Assembly (NCBI RefSeq): GCF_026213295.1
Contig: NC_079414.1
Span: 4,236,312-4,300,311 of the forward strand
Reading direction: 5' to 3'
Length of the DNA stretch: 64,000 bases
From: Gadus chalcogrammus
Lineage: Eukaryota > Chordata > Actinopteri > Gadiformes > Gadidae
Under the pieces are notes generated by a model. It worked only from the letters and a program-made list of their open reading frames with translations. It did no database searches and was not told where the DNA came from. Shown one piece after another: positions 57,697-64,000 of this stretch (positions are counted from its first letter, which is position 1; each line of letters starts with the position of its first letter). The position numbers and the translations under genes were made by a program.

Positions 57697-58630
57697 AATA
57701 GTGAGCCGGTGCGGGAATCTTAAAGCCCCGTTCACACGAAGCCGATTTCATGGCAAAACCGCAAAGGTCTTGTACGGTTCGGCCTTCCGTACACACGAAG
57801 CGAATCCGCGAATCCGCTGACCGAAACCGCAAATTTCTGAAACCACCCTCAGAGGTGGTTTCAAATCTACCCGGTTTCGTTTTGGATTCGTGTGTACGCC
57901 TGAAACCGCAAACCATGACGTCATCGCCCCACCCCTCGACCTCCTAGCCAATGGCTCTTAAGCCCGCGGAGTCTCAGAAATCACATGCGAGCATGCGCAT
58001 AAGGGCAGCCTTTATGCGCATGCTCACCTCTTCTTCTTATTTAATTTCTTCTGGATTTCTGTACCAGAAGCAGCGCCCCTTATGGGCCTGGAATGTGTAC
58101 TACAGCGTTTCTACAGATCTACCCGGTTTCGCTTGGCTTCGTCTTTACGGAGATACTTCGAAACCGGATAGATCGAAACCCTAACGGTTTCGCCCGTTTC
58201 GGCTTCGTGTGAACGGGGCCTAAAAGAGGCCCAATAGAGCGGGAAAACTCGCCCAATCAGGCAACACTGCCTGAACGTCCTCCAAAATTAGCCCAATCCG
58301 ACGGGAAAAAATGCCCAATCTGGCAACACTGCTGAACGTCCTCACGCTCCAGCGTCAACGTTAATCAATGAGACCAACTAAAAACAAAACCGGTATGAAA
58401 CTAAAACTGTGATTCTGAAGAAAGTATAAATGATATAAAAATTACGTTGGGATATAATTGAAGACAGATTTGTTAAATGGTTTGAATGAAGATAAACGGT
58501 TTTAAAATGATTTAGTAAGGTCGTAATCATTTAAAGTAATGGGATACCATTAACATCGAATACCATGTTAAAAAATAAAAAATTGGAATGGAGTCTCTAG
58601 GTGAAAAATGTAGGAAGGAGATAGGTCCCA

Positions 58631-58666
<36 letters not shown>

Positions 58667-61600
58667 AACCTAAGAAGAACAATAGTTGAGCGCTGCATGC
58701 AGCACTCACCTAATATATAATATAAATTCTAATACTAAAGTCTCAAACTGAACCATACAATATAACCAATGGCATTTCTGAACACCAAAAGTCCCTCAAA
58801 TATATAATAATCCACTTGTTTGTACAAAGATAATATCTCTGAATGCTCATGGTAAACAAGAGATCAAGATGATGGGTGTCTTTACAACAGGTGTTTTCCT
58901 ACCTGAGTGGCGCTGATGGCTGTGGGGGCGGGGGGCAGGGTAGGGCTTGGCGTGGGGACGGTGGCGAAGGGGCCCCGGTCTGTGTTTACTGGGGGACGGG
59001 CTGGGGGACCAGGAGAGGGAGCGGGAGCTGGTGTGGCCTCTGGCCGGCCATGGGCTCCGACTTCCATCGTGGTCCTTCCTGAAACCATATCAGGGATCAA
59101 GGATTACAGTAGACAAGGTGAAAGGACAAAGATAAAACAAAACATGTCCTTTCAAAATACTAAAAACATAGGGGAACTGACCGTGGTCTTTCAGGTTTCA
59201 AATCAGGGTACCTAGAGATAAACACACCCGTTAGACAAGGTGGAGTTAAGCTGGTAAGGAAATATAAGATCAGATTTAAATTGACAACAAGAACTGTAAG
59301 TGGCTAGTTGTTACAGCTTCTGTAAATGCAGCAACTGCCGCAAACTGAAATAAATGTGCACCTAACTAAATTAAACCTTGTCAACATCCGTTCTAACAAA
59401 TTGAAACATTTAAAAAATGCAATGGGAAAAAACGATGACATAAACCAATGTCCTTTCAAATGTACTTTTTTCCAAATAGCTATTGATCGCAAATGTCTGG
59501 AGCACTGAAGTCCCGTGGAAGCAGCCATGTGATAACGGCATAATGGCGGTTCAGCATGGGTTAGAGCTGCCCCTGCATTCAAAGTGGTCTTTCATTTCAT
59601 GGATTCCTGCTTAACTCTAGTTTAAATATGGAACACATTTGGTTGATTTCTGCTCATTCACTTTCTATATTCTTTATTATTAATAATGGTAATAAAAATG
59701 AGTACAATGGTTGGTCTGTAAAAGCAGACGGAAACTGCACTGATATTTGCCAGACTTTTTGGTAGTGGTTTGGTGTTGATCCCTCAAAAACTGTATGAGG
59801 AGATACTTACGGAAAATGAGGCGGAAGAATACTAAAAAGGTTCCGACAGAGAATAGAAATAGTGTTGCTTTCTTAGCAACCTTAATATAAAAGATCAAGA
59901 CTGAATAACAATAGTGTTGCTTGCTTTGCAACCAAACTAATAACATCCCATTTTACAGATAGAGTTCCCAAAGACAATCTGAAAGTCTCAGTGGCTGGCA
60001 AACGCAAAGACCATCAGCAAACAAATGCCAAAACAACATTTCTGTTTCGAGTTCCAGATTTTTCTTTGCCAAGGACATTCAGTTTACAGCCTGATGCGGA
60101 CATAGAAAAAGCCTCACTTGTTGCGAAGGTCTCTACAGGCGGCGGTGTGGTTCACTGTATTGACATGGTCTGTCCAATCCTGCAGTGAAGAGAGAGCACA
60201 ATACTGTTAGGACACAAAGATATAAACCCCAACCAAGAGAAGAGATGGCCATACTGCCATACCTAACAAAAATGCATTCTTCCCAGGAGAGGTAGCTTGC
60301 ATCACATGATATCTGAATCGCGTGACATTCAATTCGATTTTTTTACTTTATTCCTTGAAGATTTGGTCCCGATTTACCTCATACCAGAAACAGAATGCCA
60401 TTCATGTAAAGTGCAGTACAGTGCTTCCAGTCTGAATTGTGCTTCTTATGGATATACAATATTATGGCTATACAACTGTGCTTCCAGCACAACAGAAGCC
60501 TATTATGTTACACAGAAAGGCAATCTTCCGAACATCTTGGAGTTTGCCATGTACGTTGGTTTAAAGGAGCAGTTAGAAATAGTTTCTATGCTTGGAAAAC
60601 ATGAAAATTAGGGAGACTGGATGAAATCAATAGGATCTGTACGTTGCAGATCGCTGACCACATGACTCTGGGGAATATACAACTGTGGCAGTAAAAAATA
60701 AAAAATAAAAATAAATCTTTAAGAAGAGGTGTGCCTATTTTACTGCATCGCCTGATATTTCAAATACAGCAACATGTATCAAATAAAAGACGCACGACTT
60801 TAATATTCAGAATGATTTAAATCCATAGCCAGGTGTGAAAGTATGTATTGATGTTGAAACAGGTGTAACCAGTAGTTTGTGTCAACCTCATATCATAGCC
60901 ATATACACATTCTCAAATGACCAATGACCAGGCAATATGGCAGTGTACTCGCAAACAGACAATACAGCGAATTATTTCAGTGGTCATGATGATTCAGTGT
61001 TCATGACTTTCCTAAACATCATACATATCTTGGATATAGGTCACATTTGCCTCCATTTCTCTGCATTATGTAGATACTGCTTACCTATGATATTGTCATT
61101 TGTGTTGACTACATAAGCAAATCTATAGCAAGCAAAGCAAGCTGAAGATAAACTCCCAATTGTTGTCATAGGTATGCAAGCAATTTGGAGAAGCCAGCCG
61201 GAGTAAGCTAGATTTTGTAGCTAACCTAGCAATAGGTCTGCCTAGCCTTGCGCTAGACGCCTTGTGCAATGAGGGCACAGGCCAGTTGGGCCTAGGTCAG
61301 CGGTGAGGTAGGGAAACAGACAGCTAAGCCATTCAATCATTCCAGTCGGGGAGAATGAAATGATTGGATGGGTTTTTAAAAGGCCTGCAACAGCCAGTTA
61401 CTGGAACAATTGTTTCCGAGTATTTTAATTACTGATAGCCGTCAGGTTAGATGTAAAAAAAAAAAAAGTTGTTTAAAATGAATTCCAACACTACCTTTGA
61501 GTAAGCCCATCTAAAGTAGGCCGTAACTGTCTCAGAATACCACTTTATACCTCAAGAGGCGATTGCTGGCACTCAAGCGTGGAGCCTGCTCCGCAGCCCA

Positions 61601-64000
61601 ACTTGAGGGGAAGAGGCTGTGCTGCCCACAGGGCGTATCATCTCAGCTCTCACAATAGGGTTGGCTACCAAAACCTTCTGTTTATATGCTGCCCGCTATT
61701 TTGTGGAGGTTGGCCAAACCATTACACAATGCATCTTAAGGCATAGCGCCTGGTTTATCTATAGCGCCTTTGAATTACCAAGAAAACTTTTCCTTTGTTC
61801 CCTGGATAAAGCATTCGGGGGCATATTTTGTAATTGAAATACTAGTCTTTGAGCCAAAACCACAAAACGCATCTAAAGTAATAAACCAGGAGCTGTAAAA
61901 ACTAGAGGTTTGCTTTCCAAAGAGACAAGAACATAAACATTAGCAACATTTTAAATAGCCGCGTTATTTTAAGCCCCACGGTGCCACAAATAGACGAGGA
62001 TTCCACCTGTGTGGGTTAATTGGACCAATTGACTGACCTTGATCTTAAAACATCAAATGCTCAGTCCCTGGGAAAAGACAGATTCTCTCTTTGTATAGGA
62101 GGAATAAAATTCCAAGTGAAAAAAAAAAGGCTGTTGTTGAAAGAAAATATTGAGGGGGAAATATCGATGTACAAAAGACAAAAACATTGGTGCTTTTTAA
62201 GCACATCTAGTCACTGAAGCAGTACCCGTTACATAAGAATTCAATTCCAATAGCTTCGTTAGCGGAGTAACAACACAACTCCTGCCACAATGATGGTGGT
62301 GGCGAAAGTGCATCATCAATTTGATCATCTACAAAAAAAGCCTTGCCAGTGATGCAAATGGGAAGTTATGTCTGGCCATATACTATACTGGTGAACTTTA
62401 GATAAAAAACCATACCATTGGATTAAAGAAGAACAAATAAATTATTATATTTGGTGCTTTTGGGAAAAAAAGCCTTCATAGTCAAAATAATCAATCGGCC
62501 CCTACAGAGCCCAGGTGGACATTGAGATGATGTCATGGTGGCACTTACCTCGGCCCGATCACACTGTGCGTTGCACAGGGAACAGGTATGAGGATAGACC
62601 TTTGGTGGCTCTGCTGAGAAATCACATATCATGGTGGGAGCCGGTAATCTCTTGGTGCTGCTGCTCTGTGGTTTGGACGAGGATGCAGAGGAGGAGGGTT
62701 GTCTGGACGACAGCTTCTCGCTGATGGTTTCAGACGTCGGCCTCGGTTCGGCTCCGTCCCGCCGGTAATCACGATCCGGACGGAGATATTTGGATGCAAA
62801 CTCTCTCGCGGGGGACCTTTTGGCCTTGCGGTTCTCGCTGCTTGGACGGCGGTAGTCCAGATCTCCGTGCTTGTTTGACTCGGCTGCAGGTTCCAAACGC
62901 ACGTGACGCCGCTCATGCGTTTCTGATTTGTGTTTGGTCGTGGCGGGCTGCGGCGGTGGTGGCGCAGAGTAAACCATCTTCACAGTTCTCTCGTTGGACA
63001 ACTGCTCACGCTTGAAGGTTTCTCTGCCACCGCCCTCTTCAGTCGCACGACTCGCATGGCCATAGTCAATGACCTGGCCCGCTGTCTGGGTCACCCTGAG
63101 GAGGCTGGAGACGCTGGCGGATGCTGAGTGTCCCATCCTCACGGGCGAGGAGCGGGAGGCTGGCGGCGGCATGCCTTGAGTGCTGCGTGACTTGTTGATT
63201 TGGATGTCCCGGAGAATGAATGGTAAAGTGTCCGGGGTCAGCTGATCATCGGGATAGTGACTCAGCACCTCAAGGTCCTCATTGGACAGTCCAAAGCTAG
63301 CCAGGATGCTTCCTGCACTCTCTGGGGTGTATAACCCCTGCATGTCCAGACCACCACCTCCACCTCTTCCACCATTGCCTCCACTCTGAGAGCCTGGTGC
63401 CTGAGGAGAGGGAGAACCAGAGGCACTCCAGCTCTGCATGTTCTGGGGCTGCTGCCCCCCAGGGAGCTGGTGTCTCTGCTGCTGCTGTGCACCAGGAAGC
63501 TGGTGTCTCTGAGCTTGGTGGGTGGAAGCAGTTGACGAACCGGAAAACAGTTTACTGGGTGGTGGGTATCTTGACCAGTCCACCGCTTGCTGGTGGCCTG
63601 GCTGATTATCAGGGGGGAACCCCACTGGGCTGTTGGTGTAGCCACTGGGCTCAGATGAACCCTGGTTTTGGTGTGGGTTTGGTTGGTTCATATGGTCCAT
63701 GAGACGGTGGTCCATGTCCCTTGAGCCCCTGATGGCTAGGGCTGACTCCAGCTCATCGGGCAGCTGTGTCGGAGGAGGAAACTGAAAACCCAACACCTGG
63801 GACAGAATATCAGTGGCCGAGCGACCCTGCTGCTGCTGAACGGGTTGTTGTTGAGACGGGCGTGTTGGTCTGTTAGTAAAAGCTTGCGGCGGCCCTTGTT
63901 GCTGGGACTGATGGTGATACATGGCTCTTGACTGATACTGCAGAGAGTTTGTGTAGTTTGTGTTTCCGGATGATGCGTTTAGCCCGACACCAGACAGTTG
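40542..64000 (-). CDS. znf638: Zinc finger protein 638 (NP220) orthologue, N-terminus beyond the window
   Basis: Znf638 is a nuclear RNA/DNA-binding matrin-3 relative, known in mammals as a C/EBP co-regulator and a silencer of unintegrated retroviral DNA. Coding exons (minus): 64000-62549, 60179-60118, 59211-59182, 59078-58903, 57431-57318, 57050-56890, 52579-52367, 52093-51995, 51784-51747, 51661-51618, 51053-51025, 50804-50685, 47543-47412, 46837-46790, 46619-46449, 46097-45948, 45788-45021, 43876-43394, 43098-42904, 42790-42532, 42085-41861, 41324-41220, 40858-40737, 40598-40542. All 23 junctions are GT/AG and in phase: 5253 nt, 1750 residues visible. Three RRMs, an RS-like region, a FVTVDEV motif and matrin-type fingers at both ends favour ZNF638 over MATR3 (two RRMs, shorter). 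There is no stop or frameshift. Confidence 0.9.
40737..40858 (-). CDS. znf638: znf638 exon: C-terminal matrin-type zinc finger
   Basis: GLEFLVPKTGFFCKVCNRFF then SHCKTLKHYESLQ. The ligands C-x2-C-x13-H-x5-H fit a matrin/U1-type finger, and the GLEFLVPKTGFFC lead-in is a family signature. Phase 1 in, phase 0 out. Confidence 0.93.
41220..41324 (-). CDS. znf638: znf638 exon: linker before zinc finger 2
   Basis: VKEQGSEDLEKSDVVSRKSS and MPFDPSSPV. Phase 1 on both sides. Confidence 0.87.
41861..42085 (-). CDS. znf638: znf638 exon: acidic/proline linker
   Basis: SVWSKPSSPGGRSPGDTPEE and KVDPCSDPTQVKEEVEPIVP. Phase 1 on both sides. Confidence 0.85.
42532..42790 (-). CDS. znf638: znf638 exon: P/D/S-rich linker
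   Basis: ATASLSALEEGMAAGDPPPG onward; no domain. 259 bp, phase 0 in and phase 1 out. Confidence 0.85.
42904..43098 (-). CDS. znf638: znf638 exon: acidic region with FVTVDEV
   Basis: VVDEEEEMDCFPFDLDNFVT and VDEVGDVADLPDVSSLPEL. Human ZNF638 is known for repeats built on LVTVDEV with acidic tails; here a single good copy is visible. 195 bp, phase 0. Confidence 0.9.
43394..43876 (-). CDS. znf638: znf638 exon: charged RE/RD-rich region
   Basis: VTPAMVEALLEECRTRSLS opens the exon, followed by a basic segment and EREARRDRERRDRRDRERVR, a mixed-charge low-complexity tract often seen in splicing-speckle proteins. 483 bp, phase 0. Confidence 0.9.
43957..44939. mobile_element. hAT transposon (non-autonomous) in a znf638 intron
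   Basis: The ends are TAGGCCTGTCGCGATA and TATTGTGACAGGCCTA. The 8-bp target duplication GTTGGAAG is intact (43949-43956 and 44940-44947). The interior has no transposase frame and contains fold-back repeat F copy 2. Confidence 0.85.
44150..44410 (-). repeat. Fold-back repeat F, copy 2
   Basis: The arms are GCCGGTCATTATCGAAAATA (from 44306) and TTATTTTCCCGATAATGACC (to about 44402). The flank is the reverse of copy 1. It is nested inside the hAT at 43957-44939. Confidence 0.75.
45021..45788 (-). CDS. znf638: znf638 exon with a hexapeptide VNTR
   Basis: A K/E-rich stretch is followed by 29 hexapeptides of type E-P-x-x-A-V, encoded by 18-bp units between about 45095 and 45617, ten of them EPQAAV in a row. 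The exon ends TPELPK at a GTACTT donor. It is phase 0 throughout. The region is probably disordered and acidic and has no known fold. Confidence 0.88.
45095..45617. repeat. 18-bp coding minisatellite
   Basis: The unit is GCCTGAGGTTCCACTGCA on the plus strand. The ten central units (45391-45570) are identical in sequence, whereas the units at the left end are diverged. The unit length preserves frame. Confidence 0.95.
45948..46097 (-). CDS. znf638: znf638 exon: second half of RRM3
   Basis: IICEMETPQMAFYIFRRFQR then NKVLLFTREADPKL. 150 bp, phase 0. Confidence 0.9.
46449..46619 (-). CDS. znf638: znf638 exon: first half of RRM3
   Basis: WKNVLVITNVPNTPSGPDEV then RRLGTLRNFLVLENRM. 171 bp, phase 0. 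Confidence 0.9.
46790..46837 (-). CDS. znf638: znf638 exon: RRM2-RRM3 linker (48 bp)
   Basis: VALYNLLKKRSPENTE, phase 0, donor GTGAGT. Confidence 0.82.
47412..47543 (-). CDS. znf638: znf638 exon: second half of RRM2
   Basis: ALLWLPDVASAEEMVKVHTV then SQLEMVSLRLPC. The LPDVASAEEMVKV helix is characteristic of the ZNF638/matrin-3 second RRM. 132 bp, phase 0. Confidence 0.9.
47600..48480. other. znf638 intron, no feature recognised
   Basis: Mixed unique-looking sequence with an A-rich stretch near 48125. No exon fits the phase between the flanking znf638 exons. Confidence 0.45.
48487..49544. mobile_element. hAT-type transposon with a second element nested inside
   Basis: The ends are TAGGGCTGGGCGATATGA and TCATATCGCCCAGCCCTA. 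Flanks GTCTGTAC (48479-48486) and GTCCGTAC (49545-49552) are an 8-bp duplication with one change. Inside lies another element bounded by TTTTCGGACTATAAG (about 48800) and CTTATAGTGCGGAAAAT (about 49430). No transposase frame. Confidence 0.78.
50685..50804 (-). CDS. znf638: znf638 exon: first half of RRM2
   Basis: KGMVLIQGLPDSEWTKADLV and GTPSDVVIARGCQK, an RRM strand-helix-strand unit. 120 bp, phase 0. Confidence 0.9.
51025..51053 (-). CDS. znf638: znf638 micro-exon: linker c (29 bp)
   Basis: KAPQKAFKE, phase 1 in and phase 0 out, donor GTAGGC. Confidence 0.75.
51618..51661 (-). CDS. znf638: znf638 exon: RRM1-RRM2 linker b (44 bp)
   Basis: KPSREPKKPAVSGK, phase 2 in and phase 1 out, between CTCACAG and GTAAAA. 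Confidence 0.78.
51747..51784 (-). CDS. znf638: znf638 exon: RRM1-RRM2 linker a (38 bp)
   Basis: KPVVAPAAPDLK, phase 0 in and phase 2 out. Supported by phase agreement with both neighbours. Confidence 0.75.
51995..52093 (-). CDS. znf638: znf638 exon: second half of RRM1
   Basis: ASVYMVKAEEAQALVDCTTL continues the RRM (strand 3 and helix 2). 99 bp, phase 0. Confidence 0.88.
52367..52579 (-). CDS. znf638: znf638 exon: first half of RRM1
   Basis: A basic patch (AKKKKRGTNW) is followed by GHLVHLAGLPVDATLQEVAD (RNP2-like strand and helix 1). It ends SRAMSERK, phase 0 on both sides. Confidence 0.88.
52750..52985 (+). repeat. Fold-back repeat F, copy 3
   Basis: Arms AGGTCATTACTGGGAAAATA (from 52751) and ATTATTTTCGATAATGACCG (to about 52848), then the shared flank with CATTCGTAGTGTTGATCAGC. 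Same orientation as copy 1, opposite to copy 2. Confidence 0.75.
53151..54361. mobile_element. hAT transposon with BED-finger relic and nested fold-back element
   Basis: The ends are TAGGGATGCAAACA and TAATTTGCATCCCTA, with the 8-bp target duplication AGCCGCAC (53143-53150 and 54362-54369). Near 54110-54250 a broken frame reads SAVWSYFKLVNDDKDAKCTI then CGSILKYN, the start of a BED zinc finger of a hAT transposase. A fold-back element occupies about 53360-54100. Confidence 0.83.
53358..54102. repeat. Large fold-back element (arms over 200 bp)
   Basis: The left arm from AGCTGTGTTCGAAATCGTTC (53360) and the right arm ending GAACGATTTCGAACACAGCT (54099) are inverted copies. They also share internal blocks with CCACTATATAG and GTATTTTTCCAGGGGAGAA. 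It disrupts the BED frame of the host hAT. Confidence 0.8.
54864..55253 (+). pseudogene. hAT transposase N-terminus with BED zinc finger
   Basis: METVRRRSKVWLNFTKINDK then SARCNICKTIISCKGG and MIKHLRGHG form a complete BED finger (C-x2-C...H). A T/S-rich linker and a short conserved block follow before the frame stops. Confidence 0.75.
55281..55511 (+). pseudogene. hAT transposase C-terminal dimerisation domain
   Basis: YLCVQASSTPSERVFSTAGD and RSRLLPEKADMIIFLNKN are the hallmark SSxPSERVFSxAG and helix of hAT C-terminal domains. The start is shown at the first in-frame codon; the real junction is the internal deletion. Confidence 0.8.
55990..56880. other. znf638 intron, no feature recognised
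   Basis: AT-rich and mixed sequence with short frames lacking domains. Nothing fits the phase between the exons at 57050-56890 and 52579-52367. Confidence 0.45.
56890..57050 (-). CDS. znf638: znf638 exon: basic linker before RRM1
   Basis: SSSRHGLKRTYADPRSKQGL and KTGTKLKPRPVGSKVTDP, a lysine/arginine-rich segment. Phase 1 in, phase 0 out. Confidence 0.82.
57318..57431 (-). CDS. znf638: znf638 exon: RS-like region, part 2
   Basis: DNFHYDHHHHRRRSQSNSPS then GNRPDRRSSGS. Phase 1 on both sides. The alternative frames either stop at once or break the phase of the next exon. Confidence 0.82.
57646..57697. repeat. (GCGC/GCGT)n microsatellite
   Basis: GCGCGCGTGCGCGCGTGC then CGTG repeats, able to form alternating purine-pyrimidine (Z-type) DNA. 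Confidence 0.9.
57724..58220. mobile_element. MITE, PIF-Harbinger-like
   Basis: The inverted ends are AGCCCCGTTCACACGAAGCC and GGCTTCGTGTGAACGGGGCC, flanked by TAA on both sides (57721-57723 and 58221-58223). The 3-bp TWA duplication and GGCC start fit PIF-Harbinger. Internal GAAACCG-rich subrepeats are present, and no transposase. Confidence 0.75.
58634..58669. repeat. (GAAA)n microsatellite
   Basis: About nine AAAG units. Confidence 0.9.
58903..59078 (-). CDS. znf638: znf638 exon: RS-like region, part 1
   Basis: KDHDGSRSPWPARGHTSSRS then LSWSPSPSPSKHRPG, an arginine/serine and histidine/proline-rich stretch typical of splicing-associated proteins. Phase 2 in, phase 1 out. Confidence 0.82.
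59182..59211 (-). CDS. znf638: znf638 micro-exon (30 bp)
   Basis: YPDLKPERPR follows the finger, as LRxxYPxW does in the family. Phase 2 in and out, acceptor TATCTCTAG, donor GTCAGT. Confidence 0.75.
60118..60179 (-). CDS. znf638: znf638 exon: second half of zinc finger 1 (62 bp)
   Basis: DWTDHVNTVNHTAACRDLRN completes the finger (H-x5-H). It enters in phase 0 after CACTGCAG and leaves in phase 2 at GTGAGG, matching both neighbours. It is too short to appear as a long open frame. Confidence 0.85.
60200..62500. other. First visible znf638 intron, mostly unique
   Basis: I see no exon, RNA gene or clear transposon end. The plus-strand frame 60297-60611 (104 residues) has no recognisable domain and no splice context. 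Confidence 0.45.
62549..64000 (-). CDS. znf638: znf638 exon (partial): N-terminal region and first half of zinc finger 1
   Basis: The frame is open to the window edge, 26 codons before the first ATG in view (63922), so that ATG is probably internal. It is Q/P-rich, then has AGSILASFGLSNEDLEVLSH and YPDDQLTPDTLPFILRDIQI, the conserved helix pair shared with matrin-3. It ends CSLCNAQCDRAE, the two cysteines of the first matrin-type finger. Confidence 0.92.

Noticed and set aside
58903..59078. Apparent frameshift in the znf638 RS-like exon
   Set aside because: Careful recount of the C runs shows one continuous phase-2 to phase-1 frame, and both neighbouring exons then fit.
40542..64000. Assignment as matrin-3 (matr3)
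   Set aside because: Three RRMs, the RS-like and charged regions, the FVTVDEV motif and the length above 1750 residues fit ZNF638 rather than matrin-3.

Overview
The window is nuclear DNA of a ray-finned (teleost) fish. The grounds are intron-split vertebrate genes with GT/AG junctions, a fish-type TRIM gene, L2 and DIRS retrotransposons, many hAT/Harbinger-like copies and abundant microsatellites. I see no prokaryotic, viral or organellar gene set. The species cannot be fixed from sequence alone.

Two host genes are supported, both on the minus strand. (1) A TRIM E3 ubiquitin ligase, 11873 to 4058: ten coding exons whose phases all agree give 585 codons with RING, B-box, coiled coil and PRY-SPRY. 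(2) A znf638 (NP220) orthologue, from beyond the right edge (64000) to 40542: 24 coding exons whose phases all agree give 1750 residues in view. These carry a split matrin-type zinc finger, an RS-like region, three RRMs, a long hexapeptide repeat, a charged region, an acidic region and a C-terminal matrin-type zinc finger. I derived both models by following splice sites and phases by hand; no RNA evidence was available.

Layout. 1-2000: 3' end of a DIRS retrotransposon (RNase H, tyrosine recombinase, terminal inverted repeats). 2000-4050: hAT relic, a small inverted repeat and the TRIM 3' flank. 4058-11873: TRIM gene, with a hAT-like and a TTAA-flanked transposon in its introns. 11900-19900: intergenic, with minisatellites, an L1-like relic and an L2 tail. 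19900-23450: a large repeat block with about 19 short near-palindromes around ACGT and a roughly 950-bp tandem duplication. 23800-25030: a possible two-exon mini-gene. 25600-34640: nested transposons. A repeat is split by a near-full-length L2 (8-bp target duplication), which is itself split in ORF1 by a Ginger-like element (4-bp target duplication). 34800-40284: DIRS/Ngaro-like, LINE and TTAA-element remnants. 40542-64000: znf638, with four hAT copies (three carrying clear 8-bp target duplications, one with a single mismatch) and a Harbinger-type MITE in its introns.

The TRIM and znf638 families have both been tied to defence against foreign or selfish nucleic acid in other vertebrates. Nothing in the sequence shows that these two genes cooperate. 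The most distinctive items are the ACGT-palindrome block, the Ginger-in-L2-in-repeat nest, the coding VNTR of znf638, TRIM splice sites built from simple repeats, and the exactly split 234-bp TRIM coiled-coil exon.
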